Shown piece by piece: positions 6,644 to 14,774 of a DNA stretch of 64,000 nt (the first letter of the stretch is position 1; every line of letters starts with the position of its first letter). Origin of the DNA: Clostridiales bacterium. Lineage in GTDB: Bacteria > Bacillota > Clostridia > Lachnospirales > Lachnospiraceae. Location of the stretch: contig JAJQIK010000038.1 of assembly GCA_021199255.1 (NCBI GenBank), positions 37,063 through 101,062 on the forward strand, written 5' to 3'. Under the pieces are notes generated by a model. It did no database searches, was not told the origin of the DNA, and was given only the letters and a program-made list of their open reading frames with translations. A program made the translations under genes and the position numbers.

Positions 6644-9168
6644 CTATTACTTCTCTCCACTTGAATTTGTTTTATTATGCTTCTGAGGTTTACAAACTCA
6701 TTTTCACTTAGAACAAAGCTTTTCTGATTAGCATACAAAATATTTTTGCTTGGTAAATCTGCAAAAGCCATCTCTTCTTTATCAATTTCCATCTCTTCAA
6801 TCGTCAAATCGTTTATATCTAACCTATAGATTTTCGCATTTCCTCTGACCTGAAAGAATAATGTCGTACCATCATTAACTACAAAGCCAAATGCATTATA
6901 AGTTCCTGCTTCTCGCCAATATCCATCACTTTTTTCGATTTCTATTTTGCTTATTTTTCGCTCTGATTTCTCCCTCACTCCAATTTCTTCCTTAGTTGGC
7001 AGGAAATAGAAAATCCTATTCTGTCCCCAAACCGCCCATTCATACGCTTGGCCATTTTCGACCTCGACTGCCAACATTTTTTCTTCTATTTCTTTGGTTT
7101 CCATATCGACAATAAACTCATTATTATCTAAGCCTAAAATAATAAGCCTGTTATTTTCCTCCCAAATACTACGCAGGCCATGATTTTGCGAACGATTCTT
7201 ACATACAATAGGGATTATTTCAAATTTCTTTTGCTCAACATCATAAGATATAATATATGGAATATATCTCATAGATAAAAACACCTTGTTTTCTTTCATA
7301 CAATAATAATCTGATAAAACATAATTATTAATCGCAGCTTTTTCCCCATTATCCAATATCGTATAACCTAATTTATCTATTCCCATTCTCTGTAATTCTT
7401 TCATATATCCGTCATATCTATTAAGTTTTTTATCCTTCCTTCCAATAATATAGATTCCCGGAATCTCTTCGCCCACCAAATATATATTTTTTTCATCATG
7501 AAATATCGTAAAAAATTTTTGATCTATTTTATCTAAAAGAGTTTCATATTTAGTAAAGGTTTTTGTATTGAGATTAAAGATACATATATTTTCTGCATTA
7601 AAAGGCGCCATCCATATTTCGTCTTCAATCAAATCGAATGCAATAAACAAATTCTCTCTATATCCTTCATAGGGATTTTCATACACTTCAATTCTTCTGG
7701 TATTTAAATTTATTTCAATTAAAGCATTCGTATATTCAGATAGTAAATATAATGTATCATGATAAATTATTGCACGCATACTGCTCAGCATATACTCTTG
7801 CCAACTATTCTTATTAACATACAGTGGATTTTGTATGCAAACGCTTTTCCGTTTTCCTTTAAACAGTTGTACAATACTGCTCCCGTCCCCATAATACGCG
7901 TCGCTTAATACCACCGCCCTGTCCATATCAGCCGTATCGTCATAAATGCCCCAGCCTGCCATTCTGTACTGCTCCACTATTCTCCGGTACTCCTCCCAGA
8001 GCTGCGGGCGCATAGACTTAATCGTATTTTCAATCAGGGGATGGGGACGCCAGAGAAGCGCCACCTCTTCTCGATTTTCGTAAAAGGTCCGGAATACGTC
8101 CTGCATTTTCTCCAGCATCTTTTCTCCATGCCGTAATAATGCGCTGATGCCCGTATTGTAGAAAATGATCTTCTTTCGGTTTCCATCCGGCTTATGAATA
8201 ATCCGCAGCCATTCCTGCGGTATTTCTAAATCCTCCATTTTGGTATTTAATACTTTATCTATCTTTGGAGAGCCAAGCCCCAGAAATTTCTTTTTCAGCC
8301 ATTCCCTGTCTGTATGTTCCTTCGGGAAGCCATTGGCGACGGCTTCTTTCTGATATTCATTCACGTAAATCTGTGCCATTTTTTCTGATTGTAGAATGAC
8401 CTTATCCGCACAGATAACGCCCGGCGTCCAGACAAAATGCTTCATGCCGTCGATGGCCGTCTGGTCATCCGGTTCTATTTCCTGTAATACAAAATAAGGT
8501 ATATACACTAACTCTTCGGTATACTTTTTCAGATTTGCCGCGTAATATCTCGGATGGACGCTTGTTACAAAGTTACAGTTGTCATACGGGTTGTGAATAT
8601 AAATCACATCCGGTTTCCTATCCTCGAAAGAATAGGTCTGCCAGTCAATCACTTCTATGTTTTTGGGGTATTCGCGACCTTCATAATGAATCTGGCCCAG
8701 GCTGCCGTCCGGATTTTTATCATAATAGGGAATCGGCACACAATAGACATCGCAGTTGGGATCTTTCTTCGCCTCCAGATATACGCTTTCCAGAGAGTCC
8801 CACATACTGGCCTTATATGGGAAAAAAGCAATTTCCCTGCGCACAGGCATATGCTTGATTTCGTTTTCAGCTTTCAACAGTATTTCATCCAGATTTTTAT
8901 AAAACTTCTGTGGTGGAATCGTTTCCAATCTTACGCACGCCTGATAAACTCTTTCGCAGTATTCCTCCAGAAAAGCGACAGCCTGCGTGCCTTCTCCCTC
9001 AATCTGCTCGATGGCTTCCCCCATTTGGATAGCGGCCTCCTGGCAGTCCGCCAGTGCGGTCTGGACAGCCTGATAATCTTTCCGCTCCAGCCGGTTCCGG
9101 CTCTTCTGATGAAGCGTATGCAGGCTCTTACATATTTCTAACAGTTGTTCCTTCTGCACCTTGCGCAT
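6634..9168 (-). CDS. CDP-glycerol glycerophosphotransferase-like protein with propeller-like C-terminal half
   Basis: About 844 residues from ATG 9168, chosen because AAGGGGAT precedes it and the longer frame would run into csrA. Residues about 1-80 are helical. About 100-430 resemble the CDP-glycerol:poly(glycerophosphate) transferase fold: FFPYKASMWDSLESVY, DVIYIHNPYDN, the GSPKIDK loop, LLWRPHPLI and GDGSSIV near the end. Residues about 440-830 are repeated beta-rich blocks (LYLLSEYTNALIEIN, IWMAPFNAENICIFN) like a beta-propeller. No signal peptide. It may add polyol phosphate to the locus glycan; the tail may bind substrate or partner. The propeller assignment is inference. Confidence 0.7.
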   Translation of the reverse strand: MRKVQKEQLLEICKSLHTLHQKSRNRLERKDYQAVQTALADCQEAAIQMGEAIEQIEGEGTQAVAFLEEYCERVYQACVRLETIPPQKFYKNLDEILLKAENEIKHMPVRREIAFFPYKASMWDSLESVYLEAKKDPNCDVYCVPIPYYDKNPDGSLGQIHYEGREYPKNIEVIDWQTYSFEDRKPDVIYIHNPYDNCNFVTSVHPRYYAANLKKYTEELVYIPYFVLQEIEPDDQTAIDGMKHFVWTPGVICADKVILQSEKMAQIYVNEYQKEAVANGFPKEHTDREWLKKKFLGLGSPKIDKVLNTKMEDLEIPQEWLRIIHKPDGNRKKIIFYNTGISALLRHGEKMLEKMQDVFRTFYENREEVALLWRPHPLIENTIKSMRPQLWEEYRRIVEQYRMAGWGIYDDTADMDRAVVLSDAYYGDGSSIVQLFKGKRKSVCIQNPLYVNKNSWQEYMLSSMRAIIYHDTLYLLSEYTNALIEINLNTRRIEVYENPYEGYRENLFIAFDLIEDEIWMAPFNAENICIFNLNTKTFTKYETLLDKIDQKFFTIFHDEKNIYLVGEEIPGIYIIGRKDKKLNRYDGYMKELQRMGIDKLGYTILDNGEKAAINNYVLSDYYCMKENKVFLSMRYIPYIISYDVEQKKFEIIPIVCKNRSQNHGLRSIWEENNRLIILGLDNNEFIVDMETKEIEEKMLAVEVENGQAYEWAVWGQNRIFYFLPTKEEIGVREKSERKISKIEIEKSDGYWREAGTYNAFGFVVNDGTTLFFQVRGNAKIYRLDINDLTIEEMEIDKEEMAFADLPSKNILYANQKSFVLSENEFVNLRSIIKQIQVERSNSEI

Positions 9169-9190
9169 AGACGAATATCCCCTTCTGTCA

Positions 9191-9379
9191 TCACATTTTC
9201 TTTTCCCCTTTGACCACCACAACGCGCGGTGCCGGGCTTTCCGCCTTCTCCCGCCGAATGGCTATCTCAGGCGGCGCGTCTATTTCCAGTTGAATACGGT
9301 TATAGGTAGATTGTGTGACTTTCACCTTAGCGCGGTCTATCGCAATACTGTCTCCCGGTTTGATCGTTATTTTCAGCAT
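9191..9379 (-). CDS. csrA: Carbon storage regulator CsrA, RNA-binding translational regulator
   Basis: A 62-residue protein from ATG 9379 with GGAGG six bases upstream. It begins MLKITIKPGDSIAI and contains RIQLEIDAPPEIAIRREKAE, the CsrA beta-strand core and conserved C-terminal helix. CsrA dimers bind GGA motifs in mRNA leaders and, in Gram-positives, repress flagellin translation until titrated by FliW. Its stop is only about 20 bp before the next gene, so it probably heads the glycan operon. The C-terminal tail (ESPAPRVVVVKGEKKM) is longer than in the common 55-60 residue form. No fliW or flagellin gene is seen in the window. Confidence 0.9.
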   Translation of the reverse strand: MLKITIKPGDSIAIDRAKVKVTQSTYNRIQLEIDAPPEIAIRREKAESPAPRVVVVKGEKKM

Positions 9380-9444
9380 TGAACTCCTCCATGTTATAGA
9401 TATTGCCGTAAAAATCAGATTTAAAAGAAGAACATTATCAAAAG

Positions 9445-9609
9445 GTGTACTTTTTGATAAAAATTTTGCGCCAGGAAAATGAAACGTGAAATAATAAGAA
9501 GATAATACGAAATGACCCATTTCATAGGGTTAAGGATATTGATTTTTTGTCGATAATATAATAAAATAAGTACAAGTTTTATGTATTTGACCATTATCAA
9601 AAAGTACAC
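9445..9609. mobile_element. Short inverted-repeat element, MITE-like
   Basis: Perfect 16-bp terminal inverted repeats bound a 165-bp AT-rich segment: GTGTACTTTTTGATAA at 9445-9460 and TTATCAAAAAGTACAC at 9594-9609. The left end also forms a hairpin with TTATCAAAA just outside it (9435-9443). No transposase is encoded inside. It lies in the csrA upstream region, so it may alter that promoter. No convincing target-site duplication was seen. It may be a non-autonomous insertion-sequence derivative or a regulatory inverted repeat. Confidence 0.45.
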
Positions 9610-9753
9610 TATATGATTTTGCGAATCCATGATATGTAATTTTAAGAATGGGATAAGTGATTCAGGCTTGCACAACGAGGATTGTTTCAGATAGGAGCAG
9701 TCTTTTTTTGTTTAGTGAAATTTATTTTACGTATTATTTCATCACAACATGGA

Positions 9754-9869
9754 CATCTTAAACTTAGGGCGCAAGCGTCAAAAGTTTTTGATAAATCTCT
9801 GTTTTCCGATTTACTTTTGAGGCTCTTTTTGCTATACTCATCTTAAACTTAGGGCGCAAGCGTCAAAAG
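9754..9869 (+). repeat. 31-bp direct repeat pair flanking a promoter
   Basis: Identical 31-bp copies lie at 9754-9784 and 9839-9869, 85 bp apart, each containing CTTAGGGCGCAAGCGTCAA with a small CGC-AA-GCG palindrome. The second copy ends 14 bp before the ATPase start codon and leads straight into its AGGAGG site; the first lies upstream of the predicted promoter. They could be operator copies or a tandem duplication scar. Confidence 0.7.
9810..9838 (+). promoter_or_regulatory. Predicted promoter of the ATPase gene
   Basis: TTTACT at 9810-9815 and TATACT at 9833-9838 are separated by 17 bp, a vegetative sigma-A-like spacing. Transcription would begin inside the second 31-bp repeat. Prediction from sequence only. 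Confidence 0.45.
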
Positions 9870-9883
9870 CAGGAGGCGCAAAA

Positions 9884-11161
9884 ATGATCCAAAGAGATTT
9901 TTATTTAAACAGACTGATTCGCAATATGTGGAATGGGGAAATCAAGGTTATCACGGGGATTCGTCGTTGCGGGAAATCTGTGTTACTGCTTGACCTGTTT
10001 TACAACTATTTGCTGGAACAGGGAGTGACGGATGACCATATTCTGAGACTGGAGCTTGACCAACGTAGGTTTTATAAATTCCGCAATCCTATTACTCTGT
10101 GCGAATATGTAGAGAACATTGTAACAGGTAACAAAGATGAAAAATATTTTCTGTTCGTAGATGAGGTTCAGTTCACGACTAAAGTAAAAGATAAAGAAAA
10201 CGACGGCATTGAGGTTTCCATTTACGATATGCTCAACGAGCTGAAGTCTTACAGGAATCTTGATGTATATGTGACAGGCAGCAATTCCAGAATGTTGTCA
10301 AAGGATATTGCAACAGAATTTCGTGGCAGAGCCACGCAGATTCACGTTTATCCGCTTTCCTTCGCCGAATTTTACGCTTATGCAGGCGGCGACAAAAGAA
10401 CTGCGCTGGATCAGTATATGCTTTACGGCGGTATGCCGCGCATTACCGCTCTGAATGATGAGCATGAGAAGAAATTCTACTTGAAAAATCTTTACGATGA
10501 GTTGTACGTAAAGGATATTGTGGAGCGGAACAATTTAGAGCGTGAGGATGTGCTGAATGCTATTTTGGACTATGTTGCGTCGGGGATTGGTTCGCTTACA
10601 AATCCCACCAATATTGCGAATGCGCTTTCCTCTATGCGAAACGAGAAAATAAACGGCTCCCTTATTTCTGCCTACCTGTCCCATACAATGGATGCTTTTC
10701 TGATTGAGATGGCGAGGAGATACGATGTCAAGGGTAAGACCTATTTCAACTATCCGAACAAGTATTACTACACGGATATCGGACTGCGCAATGCGAGACT
10801 CAATTACCGTCAATTTGATCCGGGGCATATCATGGAGAATATGATCTATAATGAACTTGTGCGCCGTCGTTATTCCGTAGATGTAGGAGTGGTTACAGAA
10901 AGAAATCACTCAGAAAAGATTCGGCGGGAAATTGACTTTGTTGTGAATGATGCCGACCGCCGCATTTATATTCAGTCGGCCTATCAGATGGATAACGAAA
11001 AGAAAGAGAACTCCGAATTGCAGTCCCTGCGCCTGACGGGAGATTTTTTCAAAAAAATTGTGATACGGATGGATATCCCCCACAGCTTCTATGATGATAA
11101 CGGATTTTTGCACTGTAATCTGATTGATTTTTTACTTGGTGACGTAGATATATTTGTTTAA
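9884..11161 (+). CDS. AAA_14/DUF4143 ATP-binding protein
   Basis: The protein has 425 residues with AGGAGG ahead of the ATG. The N-terminal ATPase part has the Walker A loop GIRRCGKSVLL (about residue 25-35), a Walker B-like YFLFVDEVQ and YVTGSNSRML. The C-terminal DUF4143 part holds KYYYTDIGLRNARL and REIDFVV, the first half of a PD-(D/E)XK-like core. The second half reads IYIQSAYQM, where other family members keep E-x-K, so nuclease activity is doubtful. DUF4143 ATPases have no settled function. It overlaps the convergent resolvase stop by 4 bp. Confidence 0.85.
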   Translation: MIQRDFYLNRLIRNMWNGEIKVITGIRRCGKSVLLLDLFYNYLLEQGVTDDHILRLELDQRRFYKFRNPITLCEYVENIVTGNKDEKYFLFVDEVQFTTKVKDKENDGIEVSIYDMLNELKSYRNLDVYVTGSNSRMLSKDIATEFRGRATQIHVYPLSFAEFYAYAGGDKRTALDQYMLYGGMPRITALNDEHEKKFYLKNLYDELYVKDIVERNNLEREDVLNAILDYVASGIGSLTNPTNIANALSSMRNEKINGSLISAYLSHTMDAFLIEMARRYDVKGKTYFNYPNKYYYTDIGLRNARLNYRQFDPGHIMENMIYNELVRRRYSVDVGVVTERNHSEKIRREIDFVVNDADRRIYIQSAYQMDNEKKENSELQSLRLTGDFFKKIVIRMDIPHSFYDDNGFLHCNLIDFLLGDVDIFV

Positions 11162-11769
11162 TGGGATTTGTATTTCAGGGACTGTTCGTTTGCTCTCCTA
11201 TAGAACGTAGCCGTAGCAATGTTGCACAGCTTTGCCGCCTCCTTTCCCGATATTTCTTTTGCAACCCATCTGCCGTATATCTGTTCGAAATTTTCCGGTA
11301 TGGGTTTAGGCGGCCTGCCAAACTGTACGCCGCGCAATTTCGCCGCTTCTATTCCCTCTCTCTGTCTCTGCTTAATATTTTTACGTTCATTTTCCGCCAC
11401 GAAAGACAACACCTGCAGCACAATATCGCTGAGGAAGGTTCCCATCAGGTCTTTACCCCTTCTGGTATCCAGAAGCGGCATATCCAGCACTACAATATCG
11501 ACTTTCTTTTCTCTTGTCAGCACTCGCCATTGCTCCAGAATCTCTTCATAATCCCTGCCCAGCCTGTCGATGCTTACCACATAAAGCAAATCCTCCTGCT
11601 TCAATTTCATGAGAAGCCTCTGATACATAGGACGGTTAAAATCCTTGCCGGACTGCTTATCCATATAAATATTCTCCTCCGGCACCTTTACTCCGCTCAT
11701 GGCTATCATCTGTCTGTCCTCATTCTGTTCTTTTGTGCTGACACGCACATAACCATACACTTTTCCCAT
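11158..11769 (-). CDS. Serine recombinase, resolvase/invertase type
   Basis: About 203 residues from ATG 11769, chosen because GGGG lies six bases upstream; a longer frame begins at 11781. The catalytic domain shows YGYVRVSTKEQNEDRQ with the nucleophile Ser in VRVS, VSIDRLGRDYEEI, and SFVAENERKNIKQRQREGI. The C-terminal part (about 150-200) has an HTH_7-like segment SGKEAAKLCNIATATFYRR. It would act on short DNA sites; candidate partners are the repeats nearby. Its ribosome site comes from a fragment of the hairpin-rich repeat that also surrounds the chemoreceptor gene. Confidence 0.88.
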   Translation of the reverse strand: MGKVYGYVRVSTKEQNEDRQMIAMSGVKVPEENIYMDKQSGKDFNRPMYQRLLMKLKQEDLLYVVSIDRLGRDYEEILEQWRVLTREKKVDIVVLDMPLLDTRRGKDLMGTFLSDIVLQVLSFVAENERKNIKQRQREGIEAAKLRGVQFGRPPKPIPENFEQIYGRWVAKEISGKEAAKLCNIATATFYRRANEQSLKYKSH

Positions 11770-11772
11770 ACC

Positions 11773-11804
11773 AATCCCCATTTCTGAGCAACTTGTTGCG
11801 AAGC
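11773..11804 (-). repeat. Fragment of the hairpin-rich repeat (third copy)
   Basis: Read on the minus strand, about 32 bp match the end of the repeat copies at 46287-46430 and 48596-48757: GCTTCGCAACAAG, then TGCTCAGAAATGGGGATT. The remainder of the repeat is absent. The GGGGATT end supplies the ribosome site of the resolvase gene. Confidence 0.75.
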
Positions 11805-11823
11805 ATTAACAAAAAACAGGCAC

Positions 11824-11851
11824 AAAAAAAAGCGCCTATCCGAAGATAGAC
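11824..11851 (-). terminator. Rho-independent terminator downstream of the minus-strand ATPase
   Basis: On the minus strand a 7-bp stem (GTCTATC with GATAGGC) closed by a TTCG tetraloop is followed by GC and eight T. It lies just after the stop of the ATPase gene at 11877-13217 and before the resolvase leader. Confidence 0.7.
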
Positions 11852-11876
11852 ACTTAAGGCTATCATTCCACCCTTT

Positions 11877-13217
11877 TTACATAAACGGAACCATATAGAT
11901 TGGCAAATAATAAATGCCATTCTCCCACTTATAATCTTTCGTGTGAACAACGTATTTGTCTCCAATACGATTACTATATTTATCACAGAATACGTCTAAT
12001 GATTTATGGTTTCTATAGTTTCCGGACTTTACTTCCACGGGATTTATTTTATTTTCCGCCGAAAGAATAAAATCTATTTCATATAAATGATTCGACTTAC
12101 CATTCTCCATCGTATAATAAAACAGATGATTGCCCTTCGCTACCAGCATCTGTGCTACGACATTTTCATATACATATCCTAAATTAGCTTCCAGCTTATC
12201 CGAAAGGAGTTTATTATAAATTATATTATCGGTATAGTGTTTGTCCTTAAACGCAAGCGTCACAAACAGCCCCACATCTGACAGAAACAGCTTGTATCGT
12301 CCTGCATCCTTTTCAAGTGCCATTCCCACGCTGGGATTATTGGCATGGTAGGCAATATTTACCGTATACGAGCTAAGGATATCCGGTAATAATTCGCGTA
12401 CCTGTTCTGTGCGTATCCCCTCCCTCGCATTTGACAAAACATATCTGGACGCATTGCCTGTGAGGCTGGCCGGAATAGAATCATAGATATCGCCTGCCAA
12501 TCCAGTACCGTCTATCTTTGTAAAATCCTCCTCGTATAAATCCACGATTTCCCTTTTGACTTCATCAACCGCTTGTAAATTATTATGCTCCAAATAGGTT
12601 TCTATAGCCTGAGGCATCCCCCCGATAAGCATATACAATCTAAATATGCGCATCAAATTTCTGTGCAGCGCATTGCCTGCAGCCCTTTTGTTTTTTAAAA
12701 GCAGTCTAATCGTATCCGCCGTGATTTCATCGCCTATAGCCCATAAAAATTCCTCAAAATCCATGGGATACATCGATATCTTGTGCTCCTCACTGGGAAT
12801 TAATATGTCCCTTGTATTCCTCCTTATCGATAAAAGCGACCCTGTTTCAATATACTTATATCTTCCGTCAGCTACAAAATACTTAATAGCCTGTCTGGCC
12901 TTAGGGAGCATCTGAACCTCGTCAAATATGATGACAGACTCATTTTTATATAACCTGACGCCGGTTAACTGCTGTAGCTGCAAAAAGAAAAAATCCAGGT
13001 TGTATGTGTCGTCAAACAATTCCATAATTTCCTTACTGGTGTGCGCAAAATCTATCAAAATATATGACTTGAAATTTTTCCTGGCAAATTCTTCCGCTAT
13101 GGTTGATTTCCCAACTCTTCTGGCGCCTTTAATCAAGAGCGCATATTTGCCGCTGCGCCTTTCTTTCCAATCAAGCATTTCATCATATATTTTTCTTCTA
13201 AAAACAGTTTTAACCAT
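11877..13217 (-). CDS. AAA_14/DUF4143 ATP-binding protein with intact PD-(D/E)XK-like motif
   Basis: The protein has 446 residues; GGAGGG precedes the ATG. Walker A is IKGARRVGKSTIAEEF (about 30-45), Walker B is SVIIFDEVQMLPKAR, and the sensor-like stretch is YIETGSLLSI. The C-terminal domain has YKLFLSDVGLFVTL and LYEIDFILSAENKINPVEVKSG, with Asp and E-x-K in PD-(D/E)XK spacing. It is only distantly similar to the ATPase at 9884 and belongs to another subfamily. Function of the family is unsettled; genomic-defence and toxin-antitoxin roles have been suggested but nothing here proves them. Confidence 0.85.
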   Translation of the reverse strand: MVKTVFRRKIYDEMLDWKERRSGKYALLIKGARRVGKSTIAEEFARKNFKSYILIDFAHTSKEIMELFDDTYNLDFFFLQLQQLTGVRLYKNESVIIFDEVQMLPKARQAIKYFVADGRYKYIETGSLLSIRRNTRDILIPSEEHKISMYPMDFEEFLWAIGDEITADTIRLLLKNKRAAGNALHRNLMRIFRLYMLIGGMPQAIETYLEHNNLQAVDEVKREIVDLYEEDFTKIDGTGLAGDIYDSIPASLTGNASRYVLSNAREGIRTEQVRELLPDILSSYTVNIAYHANNPSVGMALEKDAGRYKLFLSDVGLFVTLAFKDKHYTDNIIYNKLLSDKLEANLGYVYENVVAQMLVAKGNHLFYYTMENGKSNHLYEIDFILSAENKINPVEVKSGNYRNHKSLDVFCDKYSNRIGDKYVVHTKDYKWENGIYYLPIYMVPFM

Positions 13218-13561
13218 GACGATATCCCTCCTTAGAACGCATTATAACACAAATCCCCGTTTTTACAAGCGTCAATAACGCGCTAATCCCCATTCATTTC
13301 TCCTCTATTTCCGCACAAATCCCCGTTTTATTACAAAACCCCCCAACAATAAAAGAACAGGCAAAAACTACTTGCTTCGTCTCTACCTGTCCAGTGTAAA
13401 AGGGGAATTTTACCGTATATTTAGATCAAAATCGACAAATCCGTGTAACAATTTGTCGTTCATCGCTATCGTTTTGTTTAATAATGTCAGTTTAACAGAA
13501 AAAAAGAAGATAAGCAAGCATTAATTATTGGTATCCGTTGTAATCTATCGCGCGATTCGAC
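13218..13561. other. Intergenic region with short repeats and a hairpin
   Basis: A 16-bp direct repeat CACAAATCCCCGTTTT occurs at 13248-13263 and 13314-13329. Between them CTAATCCCCATT resembles the end of the hairpin-rich repeat. CGACAAAT and ATTTGTCG form a hairpin at about 13432-13457. No gene was seen. This looks like island-edge sequence. Confidence 0.5.
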
Positions 13562-13984
13562 TTACAGGCTGAAGGCCATCAGCGCCAGCTTTGAAATGAT
13601 CAGTTCCTGCACCACCAGCCCCATTTTTTTCTTCTGTGCCAGATTCCATCCCGTAAGCTCGTCTAAGCCCACCGTCCTGGTCCGATATCCGATTCTGGTT
13701 TTCCCAAAGACGCTTTTCTTCTCCTCCAGCACGCTGACCTTTACCTTAGCCCTGATCTGTCTGTAGGTTCGGTAGGAAAACTGTTCCGGCGTCATATAAT
13801 ACAGATGGCTTTCCAGAGCGGTAGACAAATCCGTATCCTTGGCAATATAATGCTCGATAATCGACTTGAATTTGAAATTGGCCATTTCATCTTCCATGAT
13901 ATCCAGATAATTATATCTGGCGCCGAAATAAAGCGCTCCCGCGTCCTGCATAAAGTATTTATAATCATTATCCTGATATTCCAC
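13562..13984 (-). CDS. Conserved-looking hypothetical protein, 140 residues
   Basis: I do not recognise this protein. It starts at a GTG at 13984 preceded by GGCGGTAGGTAC, and has no signal peptide or membrane segment. It is rich in Tyr near the N-terminus (YKYFMQDAGALYFGARYNY) and basic in the middle (KVKVSVLEEKKSVFGKTR). Its start lies 17 bp after the stop of the sigma-like gene, so the two are probably one transcription unit with the pseudorhomboid gene. Confidence 0.6.
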   Translation of the reverse strand: MEYQDNDYKYFMQDAGALYFGARYNYLDIMEDEMANFKFKSIIEHYIAKDTDLSTALESHLYYMTPEQFSYRTYRQIRAKVKVSVLEEKKSVFGKTRIGYRTRTVGLDELTGWNLAQKKKMGLVVQELIISKLALMAFSL

Positions 13985-14001
13985 GTACCTACCGCCTTTT
14001 C

Positions 14002-14748
14002 TTATGATGTCTGGCCGGCCGCCAACGCTTCTATTTTGTCCCCGCTCATACGGATAGCGTCTTCTATCGTCCTGCGGCTGAATCCGGTTTCCGCCATCAG
14101 CTCTTCCACCGTCACTTTACGGCGCAGCTCCTCCGACAATTCATTGGCCGCGTCCGCCACCCGGTTGACCTTATCCGCAATGCGTTTGTCCTTTTTGGCT
14201 TCTTCCACATTCTGGGTAATATACTCTTCCATAGCGTCCATAATCAGCCTGGCCAACATTCCCTGGGCTTCCGAAGCATGCTCTAAAGCGCCCAGCATTG
14301 TGACTCCCATAGCCACCGCCACATTTCCCTCTCCGATCAGGTCTTCCAGATAAACGCCCTGTCCGGCGTACAGCTTGGCAATCTCCGTCACCTCCGGCAG
14401 AAACAGCTCCGTCAGCTTTCTCTGGGCGTCTGCATCTCCCGCCATGGCCGACAGGGTGACAGCCTCTCTTTCTCCCGCCGACATCTCCGGCAGCGCCCCC
14501 AGCTCTTCCAGATAGTTGTCCAGATAATCCTTCTCTTCCTCCTGCAAATACTGATCGGGATCCGGCTGTTCACCGATACTGATCTTATGCTGGTCAAGGT
14601 ACTGGTACACCATTTTCATCTGTTCTTCAGAAAGAGCCAGAGAAGCGAAGGCTTCCTCTACCTGTTCCTTTGAAATACAGTTCTTCTGTTCCTTCGCCCT
14701 GTTCCTGACCTTCTCCAATGCCTGCGCAAACTGAACCTCTCTATCCAT
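14002..14748 (-). CDS. Sigma-70-like protein lacking a clear region 4
   Basis: About 248 residues from ATG 14748 (GGAAAGCAG upstream; a TTG at 14778 overlaps the previous gene). Residues about 15-60 resemble sigma region 1.1. About 75-185 contain DNYLEELGALPEMSAGE (region 1.2-like), LTELFLPEVTEIAKLYAGQG and LEDLIGEGNVAVAMGV (region 2-like). About 190-245 resemble region 3 with VTVEELMAETGFSRRTIEDA. No region 4 needed for -35 recognition follows. The core-binding and -10 parts look degenerate, so it may be an anti-sigma decoy or a specialised factor. Inference only. Confidence 0.65.
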   Translation of the reverse strand: MDREVQFAQALEKVRNRAKEQKNCISKEQVEEAFASLALSEEQMKMVYQYLDQHKISIGEQPDPDQYLQEEEKDYLDNYLEELGALPEMSAGEREAVTLSAMAGDADAQRKLTELFLPEVTEIAKLYAGQGVYLEDLIGEGNVAVAMGVTMLGALEHASEAQGMLARLIMDAMEEYITQNVEEAKKDKRIADKVNRVADAANELSEELRRKVTVEELMAETGFSRRTIEDAIRMSGDKIEALAAGQTS

Positions 14749-14774
14749 CTGCTTTCCATGCCTTTCTATATCTG

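Noticed and set aside
8535-9141. Plus-strand open frames of over 100 codons opposite the large transferase gene
   Set aside because: They are antisense to a gene with clear homology and a good start site, lack ribosome sites and show no domain; the same holds for long antisense frames opposite ligA, the MBOAT gene, the activase gene and the RNA methyltransferase gene.
9754-9869. CRISPR array
   Set aside because: Only two 31-bp repeats 85 bp apart with a promoter and T-rich sequence between them, no cas genes, and no spacer-like regularity.
11158-11781. Resolvase as part of a complete transposon of the Tn3 type
   Set aside because: No large transposase and no long terminal inverted repeats were found around it.
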